From NCBI GenBank assembly GCA_014925825.1, contig JACGCK010000013.1:186001-250000 (forward strand): a stretch of 64,000 nt of DNA, written 5' to 3'. Every line of letters starts with the position of its first letter. Within the stretch, counting starts at the first letter, position 1. Positions 44,595 to 57,700 of this stretch are shown piece by piece. The stretch comes from Pholiota molesta. Lineage: Eukaryota > Basidiomycota > Agaricomycetes > Agaricales > Strophariaceae. The notes beneath the pieces were generated by a model. It was not told where the DNA came from. It did not search any database and worked only from the letters and a program-made list of their open reading frames with translations. The position numbers were made by a program, and so were the translations under genes.

Positions 44595-47500
44595 ATGGAC
44601 TACGACTCCTTTGACGCAGTCCTTCACTGGATTTTCCGCTCGGTACGCCTTGCCTTTCTCCTCGCCAAGATTCTCCTCATTTCTTTTTAGACTCTAGGCG
44701 ATGCCTGGTTCAAACCCACCGAGGAAAACATTGCTGCTGGTGTCTGCTTACGCGTAGAGCCAGGCCAGTTCAGAGTGTTCCCTTACGAAAATCCTTATTT
44801 GGCACCCTTCGAGGCTGCTGTAAGGGTTCTCAACCCGCTCGTTGCTGTTAAAGTGCGCACAGCAGCTGTTCACTCAGCTCTTGGAACTATGTGAGTACTC
44901 TTAATCAGACTCCCGTCGTAACGCGCTTCTCAGGCCTTATTTTTATTCACGCCACCCACAGCCCAGAAGACTCTACCGCCATCTACATAGATCAGAATAC
45001 CAGGATACAAATCATAGAAACCATCAGTCACCTGGCCAAGGCGGACAAGGAGCAATGCGGCGCTTTCATAGTGAGCTCTGCCGTACAGCGTTTCCAATCA
45101 GGCACTCACCACTATTTGGCGTTTAGCGTGACGAGCGCGTCATGATTGTCTGGTCGGACGACCTCGACCAGATCGTGCCGCTCTGCAACGAGTTCGAGGA
45201 GAAGATGATGAAGCTCGTCTGGCGCTCGCGCAACCAGGGCACCAACTCGTCCATCATCACTTCCGTGTCCACCTCGCCCGTGCCGTCGACGACCGCGTCC
45301 AACGTCAACCTTAACGAGAAAGCGCATTCGACACGCGTCTCCGTCACCGTCGCTGAAGCTGCCGCTGCGACAGCGGCCTTAGTGGGACAGGACAACGAAA
45401 AGGGCACAGCCTCGGGGCCTGCGAGTGCTTCTAGCTCTGCGACCGTTCCTGCGGCGTCCGCGAAGGAATCCAAGAGTTGGGGTTGGGGATGGAAGCTCAA
45501 GAAAAAGGCTCCCCCCGCACCTTCGGACCCTGAGAAGGGCGCTGTCCGGCGGCCGCGGCCTATTCGTCTATTCGCACCGCTATACAATGGCCTGGGAGTG
45601 GGCCTCTCGCTTTGTGCGTAGTCCTGCAGTTGATTGGGCGCGGGCGCGGTGTTTATTCTCTCCCCCCGCAGACTTTCTCGCTTCTGGGATTACCACGCTG
45701 CTCCAGGAATGGCGGCTGGATCACGACTACACGCGCTTCGCGCTGCTAGCAGCTGCCCCCTTCCTCATTTGCGTGGCCCTCGTGAGTCGTCGTCGTTCTA
45801 TCGCCTGCGCTGCAAAAGAACGCACCTGACCTTCCGCCAGTTCTTTACCTTGCAGATTGTGACGACGCTGTCCATGATGTACGTCCTTCTCGTCCTTGTC
45901 AGGGAGGGGTATCTGCTACTCTACATCCTAACTGACTTGTTACGTCCGCATCTCCCAGGATTGGGCCTATCGCGCAGTACCACGAGAACTCGAGGTACTA
46001 CTCCTCGATCCGCCCTGAAGCCAACCCCGATGTCGACCATGTGCTGCCGCACATTACGATTGAGATGCCCGTGTACAAGGAGAGCCTCGAAGAGACCATG
46101 TAAGCATCCGTTCCTTCTGATCTCCCATCGCCCGCGCCCACGCGGTGCCGGCGCGGCTCGCGTCGCGAGCCCCCCGCGTAATGAACCCCACGTGACCGCA
46201 AGATCCGGACGCGTTTGGGCGGCAGTTTGGCTTTTTCATGCGTTCAGCCTTTCACGCTTTCGCCTTCGCCTTCTCTTACTCTTACGCTTACGCTTACTTA
46301 CGCGCCTATACTCTACTCTACCTAATATGAACGCTCCATCCATCACAGCACGCCGTCCGTGTTCTCGCTCAAGAAGGCGATGCAGACGTACGCGCGCCAG
46401 GGCGGCACGTCCGCCATCCTCGTCCACGACGACGGGCTGCAGAGCCTGGGCGAGGCGGATCGGAAGAAGCGCATTGCGTTCTATGCGGACCACAATATCG
46501 GCTGGATCGCGCGCCCGCCGCACTCGAACGACGCGGATGGGTACAAGCGCGCGGGGCGGTTCAAGAAGGCGTCGAATATGAATTATGGCCTTTTGGTCCG
46601 TCGAACCTTCCTTTCTGCTCTCATCGCTGCTGTGTGTGATCTGATTACTTTATTTGTTTATTATAGTTGTCGTTGCGCATGGAGAAACATATCCTCGCGC
46701 TCGAGACCGCAGGCTACAGCGGGGAGCTGTCGCTCGAGGACCAGGCGCTCGAGCTCGCCATCGAGGAGACGTACGAAGAGACCGGCAGGAAGTGGAAGCC
46801 ATGGGCCAAGAACGCGCGCTCGCTGCGCGTGGGTGATCTCATCCTGATCGTTGACTCAGACACCATCGTGCCCGAGGTGAGCAAGGTACCGCGATGCCTA
46901 ATGCTGGACGATTAACTCATGCCTTCCTTCATCTATTCTTATCACCTACTTCCAACCCCGCCCGTTATTGGACTTCATTAATACCGCATTGGGGTCTCGT
47001 AGGACTGCTTCAGGGATGCTGCGCGCGAGTTGGCGGAGTGCCCCGAGGTCGCCATCATCCAGCATGAATCGGGTAAGCGGATTTCCTAACCTGTGTGTGT
47101 GCTCCGAGCCGGGGTCGCTGATTGCTGGCGCAGACGTCATGCAGGTCGCGCACCATTTCTTCGAGAACGGTATCTCCCACTTCACGCGCCGCATCAACAA
47201 GTGCATCTCGCTGGCGTGTGCGAACGGCGAGGTCGCCCCGTTCGTCGGGCACAATGCGTTCCTGCGCTGGTCGGCTATTCAGGACGCGGCGTTCGTGGAT
47301 CCCGCCGATCAGGTGAAAAAGATCTGGTCGGAGTCCAATGTGTCTGAAGACTTCGACATGGCGCTTCGTCTCCAACTCAAGGGCTACATTATCCGCTGGG
47401 CTAACTACTCTGAGGGTGGATTCAAGGAGGGCGTCTCGCTTACAGTCGACGACGAGCTTAATAGGTGGCAAAAGTACTCGTATGGTGCGCATTTTCAAAA

Positions 47501-48518
47501 CCATTCGCCGGTTTATAGCTGACAGTAATACAATATCAGGCTGTAACGAGCTCATCTTCTATCCTCTCAAGGACTGGTGGCGGATGGGCCCTATCACCAA
47601 GCAGCTCCGCACCTTCCTTTGGTCAAGCGCGCCTGTGCATTACAAGATCAGCATGATGGCGTACATGTTTTCGTACTACGGTCTTGCCGCCTCCGCATTC
47701 CTGTCCGTCCTCAACTACCTCCTTCTCGGGTGGGCATTCGACGTCGACGGTTTCTTCATGCACAGTCTCGAAATTCTCCTTGCTTGCACCGTCGTCTTCC
47801 CTGGCGCCGGTAACGTCTCCTTCACTATCCTCGAATACCGTCTTGGACAGCGCGATATCTTTTCCGCGGCGTTGGAGAACTTCGCATACATCCCGTTCTT
47901 GTGCGTATATGGATCCTTGAATTGCATTTGTTTCTGGGGTAACTAATTGATATTCCTCCGCAGCTGGTTCTTTTTCGGCGGACTGAGTATGCACCTCTCC
48001 ACCGCTCTCCTTGCGCATCTATTCTCGTACAACATTACATGGGGAGCTACTAAGAAGGTCAGTACAGTCACCCGTCTTACAAATGATATCACGGAAGGAA
48101 GGAAGACATACTCATGATACATACGTATTTGTCATGCACAGGAAGTCGAAAAGTCCAATTTCTGGATCGAGGGCCCCAGGATCTTCAAGCGCTACTGGCT
48201 GGTCTTCCTGCTCTCGTTCCTGGGGCTGGCTGCTATCGTCGTTCTGTCGAGCACGCTTGTCCCCTCGGGTTGGCGTATCCCATCAACATCGTGGGCCGTC
48301 TTCCTGCCGCTCATGTATGTCAACGGCAGCGATGTCCGATTCGATTGTCTAGGCCCTGATCCATGTCTTTTTTTTTTACAGCACGGTGGCGGCCGGACAC
48401 ATATTGTTCCCAGTTAGTATTATTTCTTTATTTTTTTTCATTTATGGGACGTGGACTGATTGTTCGCTTTATTTCTTAGTTCGTTCTAAATCCCTGGTTG
48501 ATGATATTCTCTTACTGA
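44595..48518 (+). CDS. family 2 glycosyltransferase, membrane-bound polysaccharide synthase-like
   Basis: Sixteen exons join in one frame: 44595-44642, 44691-44890, 44962-45070, 45127-45613, 45672-45781, 45856-45878, 45959-46099, 46349-46595, 46667-46876, 47003-47072, 47134-47484, 47540-47900, 47964-48057, 48142-48314, 48382-48412, 48480-48518. After a cytoplasmic N-terminal region and membrane segments comes the GT2 core: ITIEMPVYKESLEETI, SAILVHDDGLQ, the nucleotide-sugar DxD in LIVDSDTIVPE, the EDFDMALRLQ acceptor-side Asp, and NRWQKYSYG in the place of the QxxRW motif of processive synthases. At least five C-terminal membrane helices follow. It resembles the fungal GT2 proteins required for hyphal growth on surfaces (ZtGT2 group of Zymoseptoria). 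The polysaccharide product is unknown. Exon 6 is 23 nt, and the intron 46100-46348 (249 nt) is long for this genome. Confidence 0.9.
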
Positions 48519-49605
48519 TGGGAGAGACCCTACCCCCGCGCCACCATTTGGGATTCCGAATGTTCTTACTTCTCGTTTATGTCCGCACCCCTCACCGCCT
48601 CACATTCATTCAATGGACACCGTCTCTACCGAACACTGAGTTCTGACCAAATATCCTTCTGTAGTACGCGATGGGACTTTCCACTGCTCCGGAGATTCCT
48701 CTTCTTGTTGGCTGCTAAATCCGTCCGGCTGCCTGCCGCCGCGCTTACAATACATACACATGCGTAACTTATTCTTAGACTTTTGTAAGTTAGCTATAAT
48801 CTCCCTCTACGCTCCTTGTACACCTGTATGTATCATCTCTGCACTCTGTCTTTTGGGTGGTAATGCATCTTGGCTCTCGTTATATTACATTGGGATTCTG
48901 AATACAACATAGATCATGTTCCTCGCCCTGCGGTATGGTTTGGCTTCTGTCTGCACGGTGCATATCTTGTTCATCTATCACCCTATCCTGCTTTGACGTA
49001 TGCTCAACGGCTTCTTTTTTGTGAATGGACATTGGACATGTACCGGTACCTTATGTGGTTGATTCGACATGGGCATCAAAGATAAAATAGCGCAGACAAG
49101 AGACAAGATAGACAAGACACTGATATGTCCGGTACGTTTCTCCGGAAAAATGATATTGATCGCGTAACTTTAAACACATCTGTCGACCTTCGGAGCGCTG
49201 TTGTCGGAATGAACGTCGCAAGATAACAAGCGCAGCCGCGCAATTGCGACCGCCTTCAGTTAGCATTAACATGGCAGTATCGACATTTCGCCGCGCAAAC
49301 GTTTCGAGTCGAAGACAATTCGGAATGCAGAGACTGAGGATAAGTCAAGAGACAGGCCAAAGACAGGTGATGAATTGTATGTTCTTAAATAACGCCGCTG
49401 CACAGGCAAGAAGTGGAATTTGACAACATCATTTAATTGAATAATCAAATACTAATTGGCGTTGTAAAATTCGTAAATAAATGTTACAATCCACGAAAAG
49501 AGTCCTAAACCTTAAAAGAGAGCACAGAATGATCAAATAAAAAAGAGAGAAAGTGATAGTCCAGGTGTTAAGTCCATATGAGTCATATACATTATTGCTC
49601 CCCTT
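48519..49605. other. convergent 3' flank, no supported gene
   Basis: About 1.1 kb between the stops of the glycosyltransferase (+) and the copper radical oxidase (-). T-rich 3' UTR-like sequence follows 48518. No conserved coding region is seen. Confidence 0.45.
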
Positions 49606-52600
49606 TCAAACTCCAGGAACGGTAAATCCAGGCAAGTTGGGCCAGTTGCCTAGTTGAGATGGATCGCCTCCAATGCGAACCCACACGGAGTGGGATGGAG
49701 TAGGACCATCGAGGATGAACAGCTGGTGCCATCCCGGAGGCGAGACGCCAGCGTTCGGAGGCGCGGTGATACTGCAGGTCGTCCCCGCGCATGTGAATGC
49801 GGGGAACAGGGTCCTAGCGCCCATCGTATTTCCATGGGTGCTCGACGTAGCTAGATCATTTAGTGTGAGTTGGATATGCATATCTATATGTCTGGGAAAT
49901 ACCGTACCGGCGACGAGGGAGACGCGCATACCGCTTGTGGTGCCCTGGAAGAGTTTCACGTTGGTGATTTGGACAACATTGCTATAAGTCCAGTCGGTAA
50001 CGGAAATGTTGAATGTAGGCTGCTTGAATCCTTGATTGAGGTAAGGTGGGATATAGACCTATCAATATATGATACGATGAGGTTCGTTTCTTCTCTTGAA
50101 TGGCTTGTTACGCACTGACCTCAATACGGAATTCTTCAGGGTACTTGACGGTACCATCGGGATTGTTGGTCTCTGGGTCAGATCCAGAGACGAGAACGCG
50201 CCCATCAGGCAACAAGACTGCCTCAGAGTGATACATACGAGCGACGATGGTGGTGTTCAACAACGAGATACGCGAACCGAGAGCTTGCGTTGGGTCGTAA
50301 AGCAGGGCTTGGAAGACGGGATTATTGGCCAAACCGAATCCAGCGACACCTTCGAGGGCACCGTTCAAGATCATGAACGTGCCGTCGGGCAGAGAAACCA
50401 TGTTGGGCATGACACGCCTCGATGGCTTTAGAGCAAGTTCAGTTTCAATTGAAAGGTATGAATAATGGGTTTAAATACTTACCATGCGCTCAAGAGTCCA
50501 GTTCGCGTTCGGAACTTCAGGCTGAATAGTAACACAGTTGTCGATGGGACACCAGCACCGTTGGCTCCTCCACCGCAGATAAGAACAGTGAGCGGGGCAG
50601 TATACGGGGCCTTCATTGGGAACGGGACGGCAGATCCTACAAAGAACATTTAGCGACAGAAACAACTGGATTACTGAGAAATTACCTTGGAGCGGATATG
50701 TACGTCCTGCGAGGACTATCGCAAATATATGTCAGAAAACTTTCGTCATGTACTGACGTGCAAACAGAATACTCACAATTATTAACCGAACCAGGGATAT
50801 TAGGCAGTTGTAAGACAGTGTTGAAGTTGACGGGTTCCAAAATTCTCGCCTCATTGTAATAACCTTCCGACAGTAATCGCGTAAAGCTCCAACTCATTTG
50901 ACAAATCGGTGGATGGACGTACCAATAAACAAGTTCTTGCTAGGGAGGACAATAACGAAGGGGTACAAATTATTGGGATCCGTACGAGCGAGCCAATCCA
51001 AGGGGATGACGGTGCTACTCCCCGCAGGCTTAGGAAGGATCTCCAAATTGGGCTGAGGAGCTGCGTTACTTCCAGTTTCACCTCCAATAACGAGGATAGA
51101 GCCGTTGGCGAGTACTGCAGCGGTGGGATACCATCGACCGACCTATCGGACGTTGAGCCATTGGGATCAACGAGGGAACGAATTAAGCTACCTGCAGAGA
51201 CAACTCGTCCGCGTTCTCTTCCCAATCAGTCGTGCCGTTGACGCCAAGAGTACCACTAGGGGTGTAGAGCCGGACACCAAACGTCGAAATCTCAGACCAA
51301 CCACCGACGTTGATTACGCGACCAGCTTTATCGGGCATGATAACGCTTCCCGAGCAGAAAACATCGGTCTTGATGTGCATCTCACGCCAAGTCAGCCCAA
51401 AGTTGTTCACCAGACTGGGATCCAGCTCGTAGGCGCCAGTGGCATTGGGTATTCTAGCGGCGCAAAGGCGGCATTGTCAGCTTCCTAAAGCGTCCGCATG
51501 TGCACGATTTTCCTGACGTACCCGGTGCCTCCCTTCTCGAGGAAAGTAATCTTGTTGTTGATCCCCACCGTGGCAATCAAAGGAACAATGAGCCTGGAAG
51601 CATAAACATAATGAATGAGGGAATGTGTCGTAGATCGGGGATGCTGATGACGTACCCCGGAGCTAGTGAAGAATTGAAAAACGGATGGAAACTGTCAAAC
51701 GCGCCTCTTATACCAATAGGCTAGCCCTGCCACTTACCAAAGAACTAGAAGCGAAAGGAAGTTGATAATTAGGACGAGGGACCCCGAAAAGGACGAGGCA
51801 TGTCTTTCTCACCTCGTAACGCCCAATGTTCGCAGGTGTATGCCAGTTGTTTATGGTACCGTTCCAGAAATAAGTCGTCAATCGATTGCCGTCACCGCAG
51901 ATGTGGACGGGGTCGCCGGGGCAGGCGGTGGTGCACTCTGCGTCCGTTCCGAAGACACCATTACCCGCTGCAACATCAGTAACGTCGCCACAGTCTAATG
52001 CGCATATTTGGTGTTTAGCACGAAGTCATTCATGACGATCTCTGGGAAAACTCACAGCACTCTTGTCCGAACTGCAGATATTTCGTAGACGATCAGGGAC
52101 AGGTTTGACATAAAATGCCAGGCAAGACGACTGACCTCGGTCCCTGAGGCGGGGTATCCGAACGCGGCACATTGATTCATGCATGCAATGGCGGAGTTGT
52201 TGCCGATCCAGATGATCTGGTTGGGGAAGATCCTCGTGGTTGTGTTTTCCCTGAACCAAGCACCCATGAGTACAAACACAACATGATTGATGATGTTTCG
52301 AAACTAGGTACCTCAAGCAACCCGCATACTGCCAACTGCCAGGAAGGTTAGTCTTCTGGGGTGTAGGGATCGGAAGGGCCACGATGGTTTTCGAAGCGTA
52401 TACGGAGAGACGGTTGGGGCCACCACATGCTTGCCTGAGAGTTGGAATCCGTCAATTATTTTTCCAGAGTAGAGCGGGCATAGAACTAACGTGGCATTTC
52501 CAGAACAGCCCATATTGCAAGTCGTTTGGTCAGAAGCCACCACACCGCCCGCAATTATATTGTTCCCGCAGTCTGGATGTTTCAAAAATCAATAACGGGT

Positions 52601-54771
52601 AGAAAACACAGGCCGGGTAAGAAAACATACAGCATTCGTCTGGAAGAGAATATTAGTATCAAGTCATGCCGGCTCGTAATAATAATAACAAAACGAACAT
52701 ACCGGAGAACTCCATTCCAGCAATCGTAAAGTTTCCTGCGATGCACTGCGCAATGCACGTCTGAGGTGTATTGGTTGTGCTTCCAGGTTGCTGTGCGTCC
52801 AAGGTACGTCCGAACGCATTATCACTACGGAATGCAACCCCGTCGTCAATGAGCACCTCAAAAAACGATCGAAAATCCACGGCCAACAAAAACTCACACC
52901 CAGCATGAGTTGTATGCCCAGCCCGTCTGGAGCCCAGATAGCACGGGGAAGACGCCAGTGACGGGTGTGCCCCCGCCGCCGCCACCGCCTCCTCCACCCC
53001 CTGAGATGACTGGCAGATTCGTTCCAGTATAGTTATACACGTTCAGCCTGTTCGGGCCACCACAGAATTCAGAACTGTTCCCTTGGCAGACCATGTTGCA
53101 GTCGCCTGCCGCTGTGGGTGCTCCGCCATTGCTCACTGCCGAGCCACAGACTACGTGAAAGATCGGAATCAGGTCAGAGAAGAGAGGTTTCATTAGGTTT
53201 AAATTACTTACAGCATTGACTGTATCAATTGGGTTCGAAAAGGGTAGGGTGAAAATAGGGTAAGAGGTAAGAGGACGTGTCGGTGTTTTAGGCTTTCTAG
53301 AGGACGTACGTTGAGAATTCTGCGCCAGCGATGCCAAAGCCAGCGTTAAAGCATGCTGTCGTGCACGATTCAATGGTTACATCCCCAGTCGTGGCCTCGC
53401 CGTTCGCTAGCGCGCGCCCATTGACGTTATCACTGTTGGCACCAGATGCGCAGTGGACGCAACACCAAAGCGGCCGAGAGAACACCGCACAAGATCCAGA
53501 ATCATGATGCGGGCCAACCAGAACGGCAAATGTCAGATATGAACAGGGAAAAGGAAAAGAAGCAGCAAAGCCAAAGGCAATCGGTAAATTTTTGTCCAGA
53601 ACAGCGGTGGGAGAGGAGGGCACGCACGTAAAGCATCCGAGAGAGACCCACTGGCCGACGCTCGGCACAATTGCCGGCGGGGGCGGCGGGGTGACACCGC
53701 TCCAAAATAGATCAAGCCGGTTCCCGGCACCACATGCTTCCGCGGCGTTCCCCGCGCACGCCATGTTACAGTCCGTGAGCGTGGCATTCGCATACCCAGC
53801 GGTGAGGGTGTTTCCACAATCTGTTCAAATACGATAGATGCGCAGTGCGAACGCGTGCAGGTGTCGTTGGCCGTGTAGTGATTGGCGTCGTTGGCGTTGG
53901 CGTTGGCGTAAGCAGGCGGCGTTGTGGTTAAGCGGCGTTGTGAAGAATTAACGACAAAGAAGGCCGTGAAAGGAGCGCATAAAGCAATCGAAGTGAGCGA
54001 ACGGGAAAGTAAAAGACGAAAAGCGTGAGCGGCGCTTGATCTGCGGGAAAGAACCTAAAGAACCACTCACAGCATTCGTCCTAGAGGCGCACGTAAATTT
54101 GACGTAAATTGCCATCAATAATGGAACACGGTGCAAGGAAAATAAGGAGCACGCGGGGAAAGAGGGCGAATGTTTTTATTCAAATTTTCAAAGTTAGCCA
54201 TTAGACCTCCTATTGAAGCTCTATCGACGCGTTCTTCGAAGACTTAGCGCCGATCGAGGTTCGCGTCGCTGAGGGAACACTAACGAAGGGGGAGAGAAAG
54301 GAAAGGGAAAAGCACGTACCCCGAACTCTGTCCCTGCAAAGACGAAGCCATTCGTGGTGCAGAAGTTGATGCAGGACTCGATGGTCATGCCCGTCCCATC
54401 AGCGAAGGTGTCGCCACTCAGTGTGCGCGAGGCGGTGGTATCGCTGTGGGTGGCATATGTCGTTCAAGATCATAATCATAATGGGCGTGAGTGCGCCGCC
54501 GACGCGTCGGCAATGGAACACACTTACGTGACGCATCTTTGGAACGTCCATGTCCCCGGTAATGTAGCGGGGATCGAGGGGCTTGCCGCCGTTCGAGAGT
54601 GTCGACGTGCTCGGACGCAAGAGATGCCTGCATGAAAATAAAAGCAGCACCAAAGCAGCATGCAAGACGATTAGGGGAAGTCTAGGACACAGCGGATCGG
54701 AACAGTGAGCACTGACAGGAACTGCCGCGAGGGCGAGCGCCAGCGGCACTAGGGCAGCGAGGACACCCATC
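49606..54771 (-). CDS. secreted copper radical oxidase (glyoxal oxidase-like) with four WSC domains
   Basis: Extracellular enzyme that oxidises aldehydes or alcohols and yields H2O2. The ATG at 54771 starts a signal peptide ([20 protein letters not shown]). Four WSC carbohydrate-binding domains follow (WTFQRCVTD..., WVSLGCFTD..., WAYNSCWVD..., WQYAGCLRE...), with a Gly-rich linker between the second and third. The oxidase domain starts [16 protein letters not shown]. Expected cofactor and copper residues are present: Cys in VFCSGSV (about 51355), Tyr in RWYPT (about 51130), Tyr-His in RMYHSEAV (about 50230), His in GWHQLF (about 49730). The layout matches the Phanerochaete CRO3-CRO5 group. 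Very small exons are needed for the frame: 54071-54080, 53212-53219, 52631-52639, 52056-52071, 51738-51744, 51656-51662. A one-base frameshift near 50550 (between [10 protein letters not shown] and [10 protein letters not shown]) interrupts the oxidase domain and may be an assembly error. Confidence 0.92.
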
Positions 54772-57700
54772 GTCAAGAAAATGCAGCAGAGGTCAGGCAG
54801 CGAAAGCCAATGGAGAGAGCGGAGGCCCAAATGCGCGGCGGCCCTTTATACGCGCGAAGACCGCCCGCAACAGAAACCATAATGGGGGCGATACCGAGAT
54901 CTGGATTCAGCTGGGCCCAGGACTCGGAATCGGAGGTAAAGATTGAGAACAACGTTAACTGGTAGGTAGCTGTTCGCTGTGGGTGGTGCCTGGACAGGTC
55001 TTCTTTTGCTTGTCAAACGGGCGAACGGATTAATATTAATGGCTGGGCACTTTGTAATGATCCTGCTGCTAATTATACCCTCGCCAGCTCGTCTGTGTAA
55101 CTATAAAAAACTCGATTTTATGCTATACTTGTAAAGCGTGCAAACGAGGATCCGACACTCAATTTGATTTTCACTGCTCATGGTCGCTGGCCGACTGGGG
55201 AAGCGAGTACTTCAAGTTAAAGTGACCATTTATATCTTCCCAATTATAAATATGGGGACTGGGCAGGCCGACTGGACCTAGAATTTTAATGCGAATAGCC
55301 ATCAGTGCGAAATAGGGATTGTCTGCGGTAGACACGGCGCGTAAAGCAGGATGTACATCTTGAACAATGCACAAATCTATCGAGCTGTCGAACTATCTCT
55401 GAATGTACGTACGACGCGATGCGGCGCCGTATGCACCATCTGATCAGGCCTGGCCTGCCAGGGCAAAGGAAAGAAAGTCAGTGAGCCGGGACGAATGCTG
55501 AGACAGGTAGCGAGGAATCAGTCATAAGGATCATCATCCCCATAGATAAATACATACCAAATTGACATATGGAGATCTAAGCTCAGAGCGAAAGGGCAAA
55601 GGTAAATTAATGATCTTGGGCTGTCGTCGATTTGATATTTTACTACATTTGCGCGTTTCGTGCTGAAGTCGAAATGTTCGGCAGAAGTGATACTGGGACG
55701 GGAAGGCACGACCAAAGGAAAAGCAAAGAAGAACAGAAATGTAATTTGCGAAGCGGGACGGTGAGATCGTACGTGCTTCGCCAGAGCCCGCGAGCGGGAT
55801 GAGAATCAATACAGCGTTATCAGCGCGGTTGTGATACATCGATCGCACACGAACGCGCAAAATCCGTTCGCACATCCCTGCATGCGCTGTCACCGTACAT
55901 AGGTGAGCATCAGAACACCTCCCGTTTGGGTCCTCAGCGAGCGCGTGAAAGAAAACCTATCCATCGATATAATTTTATCCGTGATCAGAGGATATGTGGC
56001 CAAGAAAAGCAACATAACCGTTGCTTCCCCGCATCTGGATCTTCCATCCTAGGATCGCGTTTAGCGCGCCTGATTTCTAGGCCCAGTTCTTTGACTACTT
56101 GATGGTCAAAACCGCCCGAGGAGCATTGGTACTGCGAAGGAAATGGACATCATTGATAGTACTGACCCATGTGTTTCCAATGTCCACCCTTTGTCTTTCT
56201 GTTACTCTTCGTTGATGATCATCGCTACCTAAATCAGCATAGACAGCCAAAGGAAGCCTATGAATTGCGTGCTCAAGAGCTTTTAATAACCCTTGGTCAC
56301 CTTTCGCGGGAAAAAAAGTGCGTTCGGTCTTCGGGAGTTTACATATCATTTATTTCGGCCTGTTCCTAAAGGTTTGCGAAACGTATGTTACAGTGGTCCG
56401 TCTTACATATCCCTCCGACGAGTATGTTGAATCCACGGGCTTCGAGAACTATATTCGGGTTGGTTGTGTGTGCGTTTGGGTTATCTAGGCGTCTTCGTGT
56501 CCCCGGTCCAGAAATAGGAATGGGAAGATATAAGTTTAATTCAATTGGAATCTCGGGCGTTAAACGCGCCGCTGAATCAGCTGGGCTGCAGAATAGGACC
56601 TGGCGATACAAGCAGGGGAAGGCGAGCTCAAAGGAATACAATGTACATGCAATTACCGACGTTGGACATCGGCAAGCGTTGATAAGTCTGACTGAAACGA
56701 TTATGCAGAGCGTATAGTTGCAAGGGGTCAGCAGCCCATGGACAGAAGATAGACAGACAGACTGATCATTCTTCCTGACGAAAGGGACCTTTTTCTCTCC
56801 TGGGGGAACTCCTTGTGTGATTATGTAGCCCCGCCATCAATAAACATAACAGCGAAAGTTTGTCAGGGTTCGAGATAGAACAAGTTGGATGGAAAATCAG
56901 TCAGATGCTGCTGATAACATCTCGCCTTTGACATGACTGGGTGATGGGAGTGTGCATGTCAACGCGTGGTGTCCCGACAAGGGGTGACGGAAATATTCCC
57001 ATCGGTCGGACGGGTACGATGATCGCGCTTGTGTACGTTCGACGGAGCTACAGAGGCGGAAAAGTTAATTTTGTGAAGGGGCGAGAGCCAGATAAAGAAA
57101 ACAAGAAAACGTTCCGTGCCTATGTCGCCAACGTTCACCGCCCAACATATGATGGGAAAGCGAGAGAAAGAGGCTCTGAATGTTGGGGCGAGCGGAAAGA
57201 CAACGTGAACAATCCCTAGGGCCGCAGCACAACGATTCGAGACAGCGAACGCTTCGAAGAGCACGATTCCGAATAAGAAGACGCGTTACAGTCGGCCCAT
57301 GTTAAGCTGGCATGCCGAGGGGTATAAAGCGGACGGAAGAGACTGGCCCTGCGATGGCACTTGGATGGCACATATCTCTGGGTTCGTGTGGCAGAACGGA
57401 GGTCAAGAACATCGATTGCGATCAACAGAAGCTGCTGGCATGCTCATTGCTAGCGGTGTATGGGGACTTGTTTGTCGCCATATCGTGAACGTGACCAATC
57501 GCTTATTCTATTGTGGAAGCCAGATGCCGACGGCATTAAATATGTTTTCTCCAAAAACCCGATGATGCTTTCTCGTCGGAGGATGTGGCGGAAATGTTAT
57601 TTTAATCCGAGGAAATGTTCTTCTTCACAGGTCTTAGCTATAGGATTCTTTCGGTAATGAAACATTCTCCAATTTATACCAATTTGAGTATAGTACTGAA

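Noticed and set aside
45634..46581. 315-codon frame in the glycosyltransferase region
   Set aside because: It is a shadow frame reading through introns and exons of the GT2 gene; the spliced frame carries the conserved motifs.
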